A stretch of DNA of 64,000 nt from Misgurnus anguillicaudatus (Eukaryota > Chordata > Actinopteri > Cypriniformes > Cobitidae). A program made the translations under genes and the position numbers. The stretch spans positions 39,112,501 through 39,176,500 of the forward strand of contig NC_073339.2 in NCBI RefSeq assembly GCF_027580225.2, read 5' to 3'. Positions 1 through 13,600 of the stretch are shown one piece after another; the stretch's first letter is position 1, and each line of letters starts with the position of its first letter. The notes beneath the pieces were generated by a model. That model saw only the letters and a list, made by a program, of their open reading frames with translations, was not told the origin of the DNA and did no database searches.

Positions 1-1133
1 CTAAAACAATGTAGTTCACTGATTGGCCTGAAAGAATCGTCACTACCAGCGTCATCGCTATAATGTAAAAGATTAGCTTTACCTTCATGCTAGCTTGCGC
101 TGTCTCAAGTAAACCTGTTGTCATCTGTGCATTAGTGTAAGTTCCCAAACTCCCTTTTAGCGATGAAAAACATCCACAGGTTGTGAATCAGGAACACTAT
201 ACCAGTTTTTTTCCAGACTTGCAGTTTGTGGCGGCACATTCGCGACGCGCACATCCACATATATGCTTTAATGCAACTTAAATAAGGCTCAGCGGAGTGC
301 GTCAACCAACGCCACAGGTGTTTGTACAGAAACTGCCATGTGAGACAGAGGTAGTGATAAACGCGATGTGCAAACATCTATTTGTGGTGGTCAATTAAAG
401 TTTTTTGACGGACTGAGAAATAAATAAATGTATGGGAATGAACAACGACGCTCTCACTTGTATGATGTCACAGCAGTAGGCAGCGCAAATAGAACGACAT
501 GCCTATAATCCCTCCCACTCCAAAGTGTTACTAAACTCGATGGAAAAGCTAACCGAGCCAAAGTGAGGTGAGCTGATCCGACCTGACCCAAACCAAACCG
601 TGGGGTACTATGCAATGGAAAAGCGCCATAAGTATAAAGTGTTTTTGTTATGCGAAGTATAGAGTCTGCAAGTACTGGGACATGGGAGCATTGTTGCCTA
701 GACCCATATTGCGATGGATAACAAACAAACACATCAAAACACAACTCCTTGTATGTCAACTTTTCTTTATTCATTATTTCTTACGTACGTTTACTAAATA
801 ATTGGACCCCACCAGGGTTTTTTAACAATTAATCAAATTCACAAAATTTCCTGGTTCAGTAATTTTTTCATATTATCTATATGGAGATTATGGTTTCTTG
901 TCGCAATCACATTTGTCTTGCTTACTAGGGGCCTGCTTACTACAAGCTTAGGTTTATTCACTGTTTAATTAGTATCATATGAATGCTGAAATATTTTTTA
1001 TAGATGTAAAATGTAAAATACAAAATATATATCTTTAGTTTTTCATTCCTTACCACAGGTGCCTCACTGTTCAATTTAACATGTGGCTATACTACTTAAG
1101 CATATATCATTGTTTTGAAATCCTTTGAAAAGT

Positions 1134-1351
1134 CGGTCACACTTTATTTTACAGTATCACTGTTACAGTGTAATTATACATTTAGGTACTAAGTAATAAT
1201 CATTAACAACATGTACTTACTATAGGGTTGGGGTTAGGATTAGGGCTTGGTTTAGGGTTAGTTGCATGTAATTATGCATAATTAACTGTTATTACTATAA
1301 TAATTACATGTAGCATGTATAACAAAGACACCGTAAAATAAAGTGTTACCG
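1134..1351. repeat. TIR element (MITE) with telomere-like core
   Basis: The ends are inverted copies: 5' CGGTCACACTTTATTTTAC against 3' GTAAAATAAAGTGTTACCG. The core contains degenerate TTAGGG-type units around 1225-1260. It is non-coding and lies left of the slc24a2 alpha-2 exon, downstream in gene sense. Confidence 0.75.
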
Positions 1352-1462
1352 AAATTTTTTTTGAGTAAATTACGCCATTTTTCTTTTTGAAACCGACTAT
1401 TTTGCTCTATAAAATTAAAACAATGATAAACCATTTTTGTAATAATGATGTAGCATCCTCAC

Positions 1463-1629
1463 CCAACAGTGATGTCGAATATGTTGGAGCCGACTGAGCT
1501 GGACACGGCCATGTCTCCGAGACCTTTCCGTGCGACAATAACACTGGTGATGAGATCTGGAATGGAAGTACCAGCCGCTAGAATGGTCAGACCCATTATT
1601 TCCTCTGTGATTCCCATAGTCTCACCAAC
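1463..1629 (-). CDS. slc24a2: slc24a2 alpha-2 repeat exon, last coding exon in the window
   Basis: This 167-bp exon has acceptor cttacgcag and donor gtgagg. It encodes the second ion-binding alpha repeat, with [18 protein letters not shown], then [18 protein letters not shown], then FDITV. It ends with two bases of a glycine codon. The expected continuation (membrane segments and C-terminus) was sought at 1-1462 on the minus strand and not found, so it lies to the left of the window. Confidence 0.97.
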
Positions 1630-4600
1630 CTGCGTAAGATATATGCATTAGTAGTCTGATGAGCATAAACAAAACCAAGTCATGACATCTTCAAATCAGG
1701 CTTGTGCACAATTCAGAAATTCATGAATTGGAATTTGAATTGAATTGACTCCGCCCTACAGGAAGTTGAATTTGAATTGGAATTGGAATGACAGGAAGTG
1801 GAATTAAATTCATGGCAATTCAAAGAAATTCCACAAACAAAACAGAAAGAATCTCACATACATTCAGTGAAAGTTACTTTGGAAAATTGTTTGGAAACCA
1901 TTTTAAATACTTGGTTAAAGTAAAACATTCTGGGAAATGAAGTCATGTTCCATCGTGTTCCACAAAATTACAATTACAAAAAAATCAAACTTAAAGGCGG
2001 AGTCCACGATGTTCGAAAAACGCGTTGGAAAAGAAGACGGGCCGACTACCAAAACACACGTATAGCCAATCAAATCAAATCAAATGCCGGGTTGCGTATG
2101 TGTGGGGCGGGGCTATCAACAGAAGGTCCAGATTCTATTGGGGTAGGGGCGTGTTTGTTTAGGTGATTTCAAATATCAACATTGGCTTTCAAACATCATG
2201 GACTCCGCCTTTAATTATTTGTTATGTGACTAGAGTTTTGAACATTGATTGCTGGGGGAAAACATTTTCTGTTAATGTACAAGTAGTTCAAACTAATATA
2301 ATTTATAGATTATGTAATGCAATCATATCTGACATATACTGAAAGCTTTTATTTTTAACACTTTACTTACTGTATAATATGTATATGAATTTCTTTGAAT
2401 TTCTATTGAATTGCAATTCTGCTTCCTTTAATTCAAATTCGAATTGTAATTCTAGATCCTGTTTTTGACATCAATTCAAATTCAAGAATTGAATTGGAAT
2501 TTAGGAGTCATTCTCAATTCAATTCTGAATTGTGCACAAGCCTGCTTCAAATACACCAATTAAAGGGAAAGTTCACCCAAAAATGAAAATGTCATCATTT
2601 ACTCACTCTTAAGTTTTTTTTTTCCTCTGTTGACCACTAAGAAAGATATTTTGAAGAATGTCCGTAGCAAAGCAGATCTGGAGCACCATTCACTTCTATA
2701 GTAGGAAAAATGATGGTTCCCCAGATCTGCTTGGCTATCAACATTCTTCAAAATATATTTTGGTTTCAAACAAAATACCAGGTTTTTGGAACAACTTGAG
2801 AGTGAGTAAATTATGACAGAATTGTCATTTTTGGGTGACCCATCCCTTCAATTTAATTTAAGAACCAATGGCAAAATAATGAAATTGTTGACATCCTGCA
2901 ACATCCACAGTAGCTCTGTTACAAACCTAACTAGATATCATTTTGAGGCATCATGGCCATACCGCTGACATAGCTTATCAATATCTATAGGAATTCTTTA
3001 TAATGTACCCTTCACGGCAAAAATAATCCCAGAATGCATTGTGATGATTTTAGAAAAACTGGCAAATCTGGTAGTTTGAAGCGATACAGCATTAGATAAC
3101 AGTTAACTTCTCTCTGACAAGAACAGATAATTGGCTTTAGGATTTGGCCGTTACAGATTTACTGCAGTGCTATAAGGCAAGATCAACCTTTACCTCTGAC
3201 TACCTCACATAAAAGATAATGCTCTTCTTTCTCTTACATTTTCAGATTTTTAAAAAATATATCATCACACGCATTTGGCAAAAAAAAGTTTTACATGGAA
3301 TTTTAAGCGATTGGATAAATTGCCTAAAATTCCATGTGAAACTTACTTAAAAAAATTGATGCAAAAATGATGCGCTATATTTTTAAGTAAATCCAGCCTT
3401 TATTTATTTCAGTGTACTTTAAAGTGTAGAGTAAAAGTGTAGAGAAGAAACAATGATGAAAGAATAATATTAGAACAGAAGATAACTAGGATAATTTTGC
3501 CTCAACTTTATAGGGAATGCCGCAAGCAACATCAAGGTCATTAAGGGGTTAAAACTGAAAGAATGCACATACTGATCAGATAAAGGCACTTTGGATTAAT
3601 GCTTAACTGCGAATGTAAAATGTAATTTCCTGGGTTTGATTCCATGGAAACAGAGTCACATACTGATAAAATGTAAACCTTAAATGTACATTAAATCGCT
3701 TTGGATAAAATGCATAAATGGAGTGTATGTACTGAGGCACATGTCTGATTACCTGATGAGCCCACCACACCATAAGATAGGAGAAAATGGCAATCCATGT
3801 AATGGATCCCAAAAATGTCATGGGAAAAAACTTCTTTGAAGTCTAGGGAAAGAGCATGTACACAAGTTATAAAACAGCACAAATATCAAGGTGTGGTTCG
3901 TAATTTCATTTTTACGTAATTTTGCGTTCTGCGCGTCGAGAGATCCTATGCATTACGTGTCTTGTCAAAATAAGTGCCTGCTGCAGACGCGTCTAAAGGG
4001 TTTATGATAAAAGAGTACCAGATACTCGCATAATCTCATGGGTAATCAGAGTTTACTGTTAAGGGAGTGTCTTGCATGTATTTTGTGAACGTGAGCGTCT
4101 CTTTTGTCATAAACAGTTTTAACGCGTGTGCAGCAGGCACTTATTTTGACAAACAGGCGATGCACATGTTTCACAAAACACGTTTCACATGACGCAACAA
4201 ACACACATTTTGAAAACACAAATTTGCGAATTTGCGCCCCTCGGATGAGCAGTCCCGTGCCGCCATAGTCCATATGGCAAAACCATGGGTTGAAACAACT
4301 CAGCCTTTTGGGTTGAAACAACTCAATGTGTAATTAGTGTAAGTGGGTGATTCTCACGAAACCATTGAAACACCACGGCACTAATGATTTTAGCTTAAAA
4401 ATGTGTAATATAGTAACATTAAAAAGCATCAGAATTAACACAATACTGTGTTCTACCTTGCACAATGTGTGATTTCAACATAAGAATTTATAATTGTAAA
4501 TTTTATCTCATTATCTGCGGAAATTCTCATTACCGCAATGTGTCCAGCTGTGTTTGAACATGCGTTATGTTGTAATTTAATCAAATTAACACAAAAATAT

Positions 4601-7600
4601 TAAGAAAAAAAAATAAATGGATGTTTTGCTAGACTACTTGAGATGACAGAATTTTTTTTTTACTGAATATCCATGTATAATAATAATTAAGAAAAATTAG
4701 GAAAATGATGTGTCCATGCCTGATGCTCTCATCCTCCGCAACACTTTTTGAGAACAGTTTAAGCACACATACAGAATTTTAATAAAGTTTGATTTTGAGT
4801 GACCAAGCACATGGACCAGTTACTTCAAGATGGCTACCAGGTAAGATCATTTTTTTACAGTTAATTTGAAATATTGTCTTGTCAGAATGCTTACACGACA
4901 TTTTGATTATCATTACCGCAACAGATGCTTATTAAATGTTAATTTAATTAATAGAAGCATAATACTTTGATTTTAAATGCATGTGCAGAATCTCCAAATT
5001 ATGTTCTTTCAGGTTTGTCATGTCATTTTGAAAATATGTCAGTGTTGATGTTTTCTGACTGTTGCGGTAATGAGATTTTTTAGGACTAATTTTTTAAATT
5101 ATGTTACAAAAAGTGTTAAATGATAAGTAAAAGTTTTTAAATTAATGTTCCCATTTACTCCAGACTTTGTTTTTCAATGTCTGGTGGGAAAAAAAGTAAA
5201 TTTAAGCAATTTTTACATTTTCATGCTTGACATTTTTAAAAACCAAGTTTTCGTGAGAATCACCCAAGTCCTTATAGGAAAGTCGTGCCACTATAACAGC
5301 AAACAGTAATGGGAAGTGTTTTTGAACAACCTACATCTTTGCAATTCTGCTGGGGCGCATAAATTGGCCACTGTGTCTTTGAACATAATTAGCTGTGTTA
5401 TCTGTTGTTGGTCAGTACAGAACCATATGCTGCCCTCCAAAGGCTAAGTGCAGTATCTACGCAAACACTGAAACTGAGAAAAATGGCTTTAAAGTTTTTT
5501 ACACCAGCCAGTCAAACATGTTACTTCAATTTTGTCACACACAGTTCTCTGAAATGGGACAAAATTTAACCAGGAGACTTTGTCACAAGACACAACAGAT
5601 CTCACAAAGCCCATTTTAACCCTTACCTCAATTTTGACCAAATGCGTAGTTACTGCGCTTTCGCTTTGTAGGGCAGTATAGACGTCTGTGTGATTTGATG
5701 GCGTTGAACATAAATGACAATCATTCTTACTTCTCGACGGACATCTGGCAGTGTCAGCCACAACGGAAAGACGATGGGGAAAATGACGAGGTACGTTGCT
5801 TGCTTCCGTGGCGTATCTGGCCATGCCAAGCTCAAAGGCTGATCTTCATGTTCCTCCTCTTCCTCCTTTATAACACACAGATGCAGGCCTAGTGAATATT
5901 TCTTTATAATATTTGTACACATTTTCTGGTGTATTGAAATTAATTGACACTCTATTAACACTATAAAATATATTAAACAGGTGACAGGTGATTGGACATT
6001 GCTGCAGGTGTCTTTAATAAGTTCACCTTAGGACCAACAGCATTGCCATTCATAGGTGGAGTGACCTCAACCTCCACACAGCTGCTGTTGGGAAGGTTTT
6101 TATCTGCTGGAGAACAAAAGGAGGAAATACGGAAAACAAGTAGGAAACGAGCGATTGTAAAATGAACAGGTTCATCAGTTATCAATTATAGTCAATATGA
6201 CATCACATTTGAACAGTTTATCCCCCACCTTCAATTGGCTTTCACTGGCAAGTATTTCAAATCACACAGACCTATTTTATAGTTGATAAAATCAATGTAG
6301 TCGTCCCACCTAAATCCTTTGATATGAAAGTAAAAAGTTTTTCTGTTTAAACTTACCAACACCATTTGCCTCGTCCTGACCCTTTTTTCTTGCAATCTTG
6401 TGTAGAATGGACGCCTTCTCCTTGAATCTCCCTGGGCACACATTAAGGTACATGTATTATTTTCCTAAGACAGATCACATAAATAAAACTTTCCAAAACT
6501 GATGATGCGAGCTGCGTGTTTACATGCAGTTTCCAGTGTTTGCACATTACCCTCACTGAGTGGGTCAAGTGTGTGAATCATTAGCTGGAAGATGCTGTTT
6601 CTCATTAGTGTGTTGTGTAAGGAGGCGGAGCTTCCTCCTCGCTGTAGGCGGGGCTTAGCCTATAGGGAAAACAAAAAGGAATACTTCATCACTCAGATAA
6701 TTCATTTTATTTTATTGTTTGTTTTTAAGAATCTTACTATCTACTATATGTCTATCAATTTGAATGTTGTGTCGGTAAATAAGTAATATTGTGTTGAGGG
6801 TAAATACTTACAGAAAGTTTATTTTCATCATCTCCTCCATTGGTAACCTTAAGAAGGAGAAAAAAAATCAATTTTTATGAGAAAAGCTAAATTTAATGCA
6901 ATCATGAAATAAACCCAGCGTCAGAAAGCAGATTAGTGATTTGTTTCAGTTCATTTCCAATTTGTAAAATTAATAAACAATTATAAAAAAAATTTGTTAT
7001 TCTTTTGCATTTTTAATATTTGACTTTTTGACAAAGACATACAAAGGTTTGGTTTAGTCTTTGCTGTTTCCCTTAAAGGTGCATTATGTAACTTTTAGTA
7101 AGATATCTTGAAAGAAATTTAATATCATTTACATAACTATACTAACAGTGGTGTATAAAGACCTTACAGGGACAAACTGTTCTGCAGAGCGCGTTTTGTC
7201 AATACGTTGTCCCAGATGATGACATGTCTGTCCTGTGGCGGCTACCGTAGCTTCACTATGCGTTTCACTATTGCATATCTGGAAAAAAAAATTTTTTAAA
7301 GTGCACCTATTTCATTCCACAAAAAATTGGTATAATACAATGTGTTTCCGTGGTTTATGGTTAAAAAACACATTATTTTCCACATACCATGAATTTTTAT
7401 AGCTCCAGATATGCTACTTTCCTCAAACGCATTGATTTTGTACAAAACTTATTGATTTAAAAAGCGCTGTGTCCCTAATTGACCAGCTAATCTGTATGTT
7501 GTGATTTGCCTGAATACCTCTGACGTCAGCCGGAAATGTGACGCTCCTTACCATGTTTGAAAGATTCACTCACAATGCAATGCTAACAGGAGTTAACTTA

Positions 7601-10600
7601 CAGTGTATGTCAAAAGCGGGAGGAATTATGATAATATCGGTCTTGTCTACATCACCAATCCCAGGAAGTAAACTGTTGCCTACAATCTGTGTGATTGTTG
7701 TAGTCCATAAAAGAGATTTACGTTGGAGACAATAACTTGCGTCATTGTTTACTTTGAGGTTTGTAACTTTTGCATATTGTTAACATGTACTAATACACAC
7801 TTGCACACCAAACGAAATGTAAAATCGTGAATCGGACCATAGTTCGACCTCTTTAAACTTTTAATGCACTACTGCTTCACATTTTTGGAAATTACATTAT
7901 GTTTTTACTAATACTGTTTTCTGTATTAATCATTTATCATTGATGTTTAATAAAAATTATCTTGTAAATCAAAAAGATGTCATCCCGGCAATTCAGATAA
8001 ATCAACTATTAAATTGCTCATTTTTACCTGTATACTAAACACAACCTGATCTCACGAATTTCCGTGGCATAGTCACGGAATTTTGTGCTCATTTTTCTGT
8101 GGCATTCTAACGGATCTCCGCATTTTTCCGTGGCCCTGCTACGGACTGTCTTTTTCCGTGGCATTCTCACGGATTAGTTACTCAACTGTTTTGTCCTATT
8201 TTCTTACCATTTTCGCTTCGGTTTAGGGTTAGATTTACATGAAATGACATCCCTACCCAAACCCAACTCTAACCCCAACACCATGCAACAATTGTTTAAA
8301 GTTTAGAAAATATAAAAGAATAAATCAGAAAAAATAGTATAAACCAATATTTAAAGTGACATACTAACGCAAACACCAAATCTAACCCTAAACCGAAGCG
8401 AAAATGGTTTGAAAATAGGAAAAAGCAGTTGAGTAACCAATCCGTGAGAATGCCACGGAAAAAGACAGTCCGTAGCAGGGCCACGGAAAAATGCGGCGAT
8501 CCGTGAGAATGCCATGGAAAAATGAGCACAAATTTCCGTGACTATCCCACGGAACTTTGTGAGATCATGTTGACTAAACATTAAAGTAATTTAAAAAAAA
8601 CAATACATTTAATTTTTGTATAACCAATCAGCATTATTAACATCATGACACTGAAGATGATTTGCTACTTGCTATTCATAGCCAGAAGTATGTGATTGGA
8701 CAAAAGGAGTGAGTGCAGTACGAGTCATCATCATGGCAATTTGATCAATGTTCACAAGCACACTAACGGTACATTCACACGGGGCGTAAGCATTAACGCC
8801 TCCCATTTACTTTTAATGGGTGAAGTCATGCGTTGCCGAACTGAAGTGTGGATGCGTTGGCACCGCGTCAGTGCCGTTGTTTGTGGCAGAAGTTGAACAT
8901 TTCTCAACTTTTCAAGGGGCAACTCCTGGGTCAGCCAATCAGCGTTAACGCTTTTGCCGTACCGTTACATAATGGATGACCTCAAAGCTATAACAAACAA
9001 CAGCTAAAAAGCCTCAGAAAACTTCAGTGTGACCGCACCCACATGTGTCAGCCCCAGCAGCATCCTCATGAGAAATTTGGTACTCTCAGCAGTAAAACAA
9101 GTAGCCTTAACTAAGCCTAATCATCCCAGTTAAACAAAGAGAGCTTAAGCACCTCTTGTTCTTGCTCTCTTTTCACGTTCCTCTCTCACCAGGTTTGGTT
9201 CCTCAGCAGGTGAAAGATAAGCTCTAGCCATAGCTAGCAATAGGTATGGAAATAGAGCTAAGCTCTGTGTGCTTGATAAGTTTTAAGACTGAGGTCAGCC
9301 AACAGTAGACCAGAATGCTATCTACAGAATGCCTCCTGTCGGTAGGGGCGATATTGATATAGCTTAGATGAAATCTATGGCTATGTTTAAACTGATGTTG
9401 ATGTTTCACATAGTGTTGTGAAGAGCCTACTCCTATCTTGAGGCGGGCTTAGTCTATTGACGGTTTCATCGGACGCATGCACGTTGTCGTGTTTACGTGC
9501 CTGAACCGAAGTCGGTTTCAGCCGTAACAACATAAACAAGCGGCTTTCGTGGTCAACACGTAACTTCCGGAAAAACTCACACAAAAATAAACAACACGTA
9601 GATTTCCTAGGAAGCCAAAACATTTGTTTTTTTTTCAATGAGGTATTTATTCAAGAGTTCAGTTTAGCAACTAGTCAGACCATTAAACAAACTGAAACCA
9701 GAAGTAAAGTTCGGACCAGACGCGTATCGAGTCACCACACGTGCATCCGATGAATCACACGTGCGTCTATACTTCAGATCTGTATTTATTTATCAGTCTG
9801 GCTAGTGGCTAATCTGATCTCTGAAACAAATACCTTGTCGAAAATAAACTTTTTTGGTTTGCAAAAGACGATGGGAGATTACAAGCATGGATCACAACTG
9901 TGCGGAGAGGTTTGGTAGCCAGGCAAGAATTCAAGGATCTGTAGTTAACATTGTATACATACATTTTTTACAGTAACGTTAGCTCAGCGTGTTGATATGC
10001 GTTAGATACTGTATGATTTATGAACAAAGGTCATTTTTTGCCTTGTTATCAGAAATAAACTACTGTAAAATGACTCTATGTGTTGTTATTGATTCTAAGT
10101 GGAAGTCTACCAGAAGTTGCGTTTAGTCCACAAAAGCCGTTTGTTTGTGTTGTTGCTGCTGAAACCGTCTTTACATATGAAAAGTTAGTATCTTATCATG
10201 AGCACTGTGTTTCATTTTTCTGACACTTTGAATGTTATGTTGGTAAGTGAACAGTTACAGTATTGTTTGTATTGATGAGTACCATATTTTCCGGACTATA
10301 AGTCGCTCTGGAATATAAGTCGCATCAGTCAAAAATGCATTTTGAAGAGGAAAAACATATATAGGTCGCACTGGACTATAAGTCGCGTTTATTTAGAAAA
10401 TGATTTCACAAAATCCAAGCCGAAGAACAGACATTTAGGGCCCTATTTTAACGATCTAAGCGCATTGTCTAAAGCGCACAGCGCAACGTCTAAATGGGCG
10501 TGTCCGAATCCACTTTTGCTAATTTAACGACGGGAAAAATCGTTTTTGCGCCGAGCGCATGGCCGAAACGGGTAGGTCCTATTGTAATGGGAGTATTTTG

Positions 10601-13600
10601 GGCGTAACGTGCAATAAACCAATGAGAGTCACAGCTCTCATTCCCTTTAAAAGCAAGTTGCGCTGGCGCTATGTCTAATCCCTATTTAGATGACGGACTT
10701 TGTAAACTGAAAAACTAAGCGGAGGTAGAAGATCCCCAGTTTAAGATTAATGTTAAATAATTGTGTTGTTTTTCCCTTATATTGAAATTGTTATTTTTTA
10801 TTAAAACCTTTAAAACCCGTTTTCTTTTAGTCATGGAAGTAAAAAGCAGGCTTGCAATTGCTTTAAATGTATGGCTATCCAATATCATCAAAAAATAATT
10901 TACAAGTATGTAAGATAAGGTTTGTACTCTAAAAAAACTTTATTTGTAACAAACAGGAGATAAAGAAATTACAAACGGCTCTCCTCACGTTTCAGCACTT
11001 TGGACAGCGTTTTTTTAGCAAAGCGTTTTTTTAAGCATTACTTACAAATGTTTTTCATCTCACCATATCCACAGGTACATCATATACAATAAATCCGTGA
11101 GGTAGCATTAAAAAAAAAACATTTAAAAACAGACGCATTTGTTTAAAGCAAAGCATTTATTTACTTATCAGGCTGCAGGTAAAGCAGCTCTTTGCGCCTT
11201 CTAACGTCTCATAATCAGTCCTCATTTATAAATATGTCCAAGAGACTCAATAATAATCTCTTAAATTCAATCCTTTAATCTTTCATATTTAAAAGCATTT
11301 TTGTGCTGCTGCGCATTTATGTACTTTGTGATAAGCAAACCCGCGTTGTCCTCCCGTTTATAGGCGCATATTACTAATGCGCTCTTTAAATAACATAAAA
11401 CATATTGCGCCATTGACTTTAGACTTTAGACCAGGTTTTTGTTGGTCAATGGCGTAGTCTATTTTAGTTGCCTCAAAATAGCAAAGCGCCAACAATGCGC
11501 CTGAACACACCTCGTTTTTCAGACCAGAACGCCCATGGGCGCAAAGGGGGCGCAAATGCATTGCTATTTAAACAACGCGGCGCTAAACGTGAAAATTAGG
11601 GTGGAAACTAGCGAAAGACACTTGCGTCGCGCATTGCGCTGCATTGCGCCGGGTGTAAGATAGAGCCCTTAATCTGGAAAGGCTATTCAACTAAACAAGT
11701 GCACAGAACAGCAGGCTAAATAGGTGTCTGTAGATGTTAAAGTAACATAAAAAGTTATTTACACAATACACAATAGCATACTGAACATACCTGAGAGGCT
11801 GAATAGGCTAAATTAACACAACAAGCCAAATCAAGTTTAAAAAGGTCCCGAAGTCATTCCACATCACTGAATCCATTGAATTACATAAATACAGGGTAAG
11901 GGTTAGGGTTCTCTTGGTTCATTTGAGATAATTTTTACGTATAAGTCGCACCTGACTAAAAGTTCCAGGACCCACCAAACTATAAAAAAAGTGTGACTTA
12001 TAGTCCAGAAAATACGGTACTGGTGTAAGGGATTTGAGGAAGTATAAAAGCAAGCATAAAACTCATTCTGTGCCATTTGTGCTATGGACAGAAATGACAT
12101 CTTGAAATTGTGTTGAAGAATGTGATGTGTTATTTATTTTCTAAACATGATACAAAAAGGCAAAAAACTATACATTTTGAGAGAAAAACCTCCCCCAAAA
12201 CATTAAATGATAGGAATATACAACATGGCAACCAACACCTAGAAACCACTAGAAACATCATGGAAATCACATAGCAAGCACGAAACACATGGAATCCTAA
12301 GCAGTCCATATAGCAACACTCCGGCAAACATCGAGAACACCCTAAGCTCAGTTGGTAGACCATTGTGCCAGCAATGCCATGGTTGAGGGTTCAATTACCA
12401 GAGAATGTAGATGTAATTACACAATATAATCATCCTGGTTTCATTTCATTAAAATCCTTACCCAACAAAACTAGAGAATTATATCTAAGCTTTGAATAAG
12501 ACTAGACCTTCAAAGCGAATCTATTCTAAACAGGTGGACAACGAAAGGATGGACATTAAAATTAGACATAAAAAGTTTAGAACAAAGGGCTCCAACCACA
12601 ACTTGTCTGAAACCACAAACCAAAACCAAAGACTTGCAGCACAGAGAGTAGCACTAAGATTAAGAATTTTATTCAGGCATTTAATAGTCTAAAGATCAAG
12701 ACTTTGTGCATATGAATGCCATTTTAAGCTTATTTCTGCAGTCAAGTTAATAAATGTTTACATAAAATTCATAAAAATATTTTTTGTTACATTTTATCTG
12801 GTATAAACTTGCTAGGGCTGCACGGTATGAAAATGTTATATGCAGTAACTTGCTAAATATTGCAATATGCTGTGTGCACAGTGAAAAAATACTTGTATAA
12901 CCTGTATAATAATACTTGTACAATCTATATATTTTATGTATAAATGATATTAAAATATATTTTAAAACTGCCAATTATATAACAAAGATACACTGTAAAA
13001 AAATGCAGCATGACGTTTAAACAACTTGGTTATGAAAGTCAATTCAACCTACTTTCTAACTTGTGATAAGTTGACATAACTTATAAAAACAAGTTGAAAT
13101 TTTTAATTTGTTAAGTTAAAGCAGTGGTCTCCAATACCAGTTTGCCCCAACACAGAGTCTGTGAGGTGCCCGCCAAAGCACATTCTATTAATAGTATTAA
13201 TTGTAATATTAATTTATTACATATTTTATATAAGCTTGGCTTCTTTTCTGTATGTTAAAATTGAAACAATAATAAAAGATATATCAAAATGTCAAATAAA
13301 ATAAAATCAACAAGTAAAACAAAAAACGTTTTGATTAGACTATTTCAAAAAGTAGCCCTCCAGATTGTTTTATCCATTGTGGTAGCCCTTGCTCACAAAA
13401 AGGTTGGAGACCCCTAAGTTAAAGTAACATAAAAATATATGTTGATTTAAAATCATTTTTTAACAGTGTACATTTTTACATTTTTGGGGAAAGAAATCAT
13501 CACTCTCTCGGTCTCAGCATTCTCTTTGCTATCTGCATCGACTTAAAACTTTGATTGTACATACCTTTTTTAAGTATTAACATCAATCAGTTATTGCAAA

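Noticed and set aside
1..380. Hydrophobic minus-strand frames and a possible last slc24a2 exon at the left edge
   Set aside because: The residues do not match the expected NCKX2 C-terminal membrane segments, and no phase-compatible acceptor with that sequence was found.
1225..1260. Interstitial telomeric repeat (GGTTAGG-like words)
   Set aside because: The words are degenerate and lie inside a TIR element; similar words occur in other repeats at 8225 and 11896.
4805..4850. Possible small exon (ATG...CAG before GTAAGA)
   Set aside because: It is within a TIR repeat, lacks an upstream acceptor and matches no known protein.
12344..12403. Possible tRNA gene
   Set aside because: A- and B-box-like words exist but no full cloverleaf or intact acceptor stem; better read as a SINE remnant.
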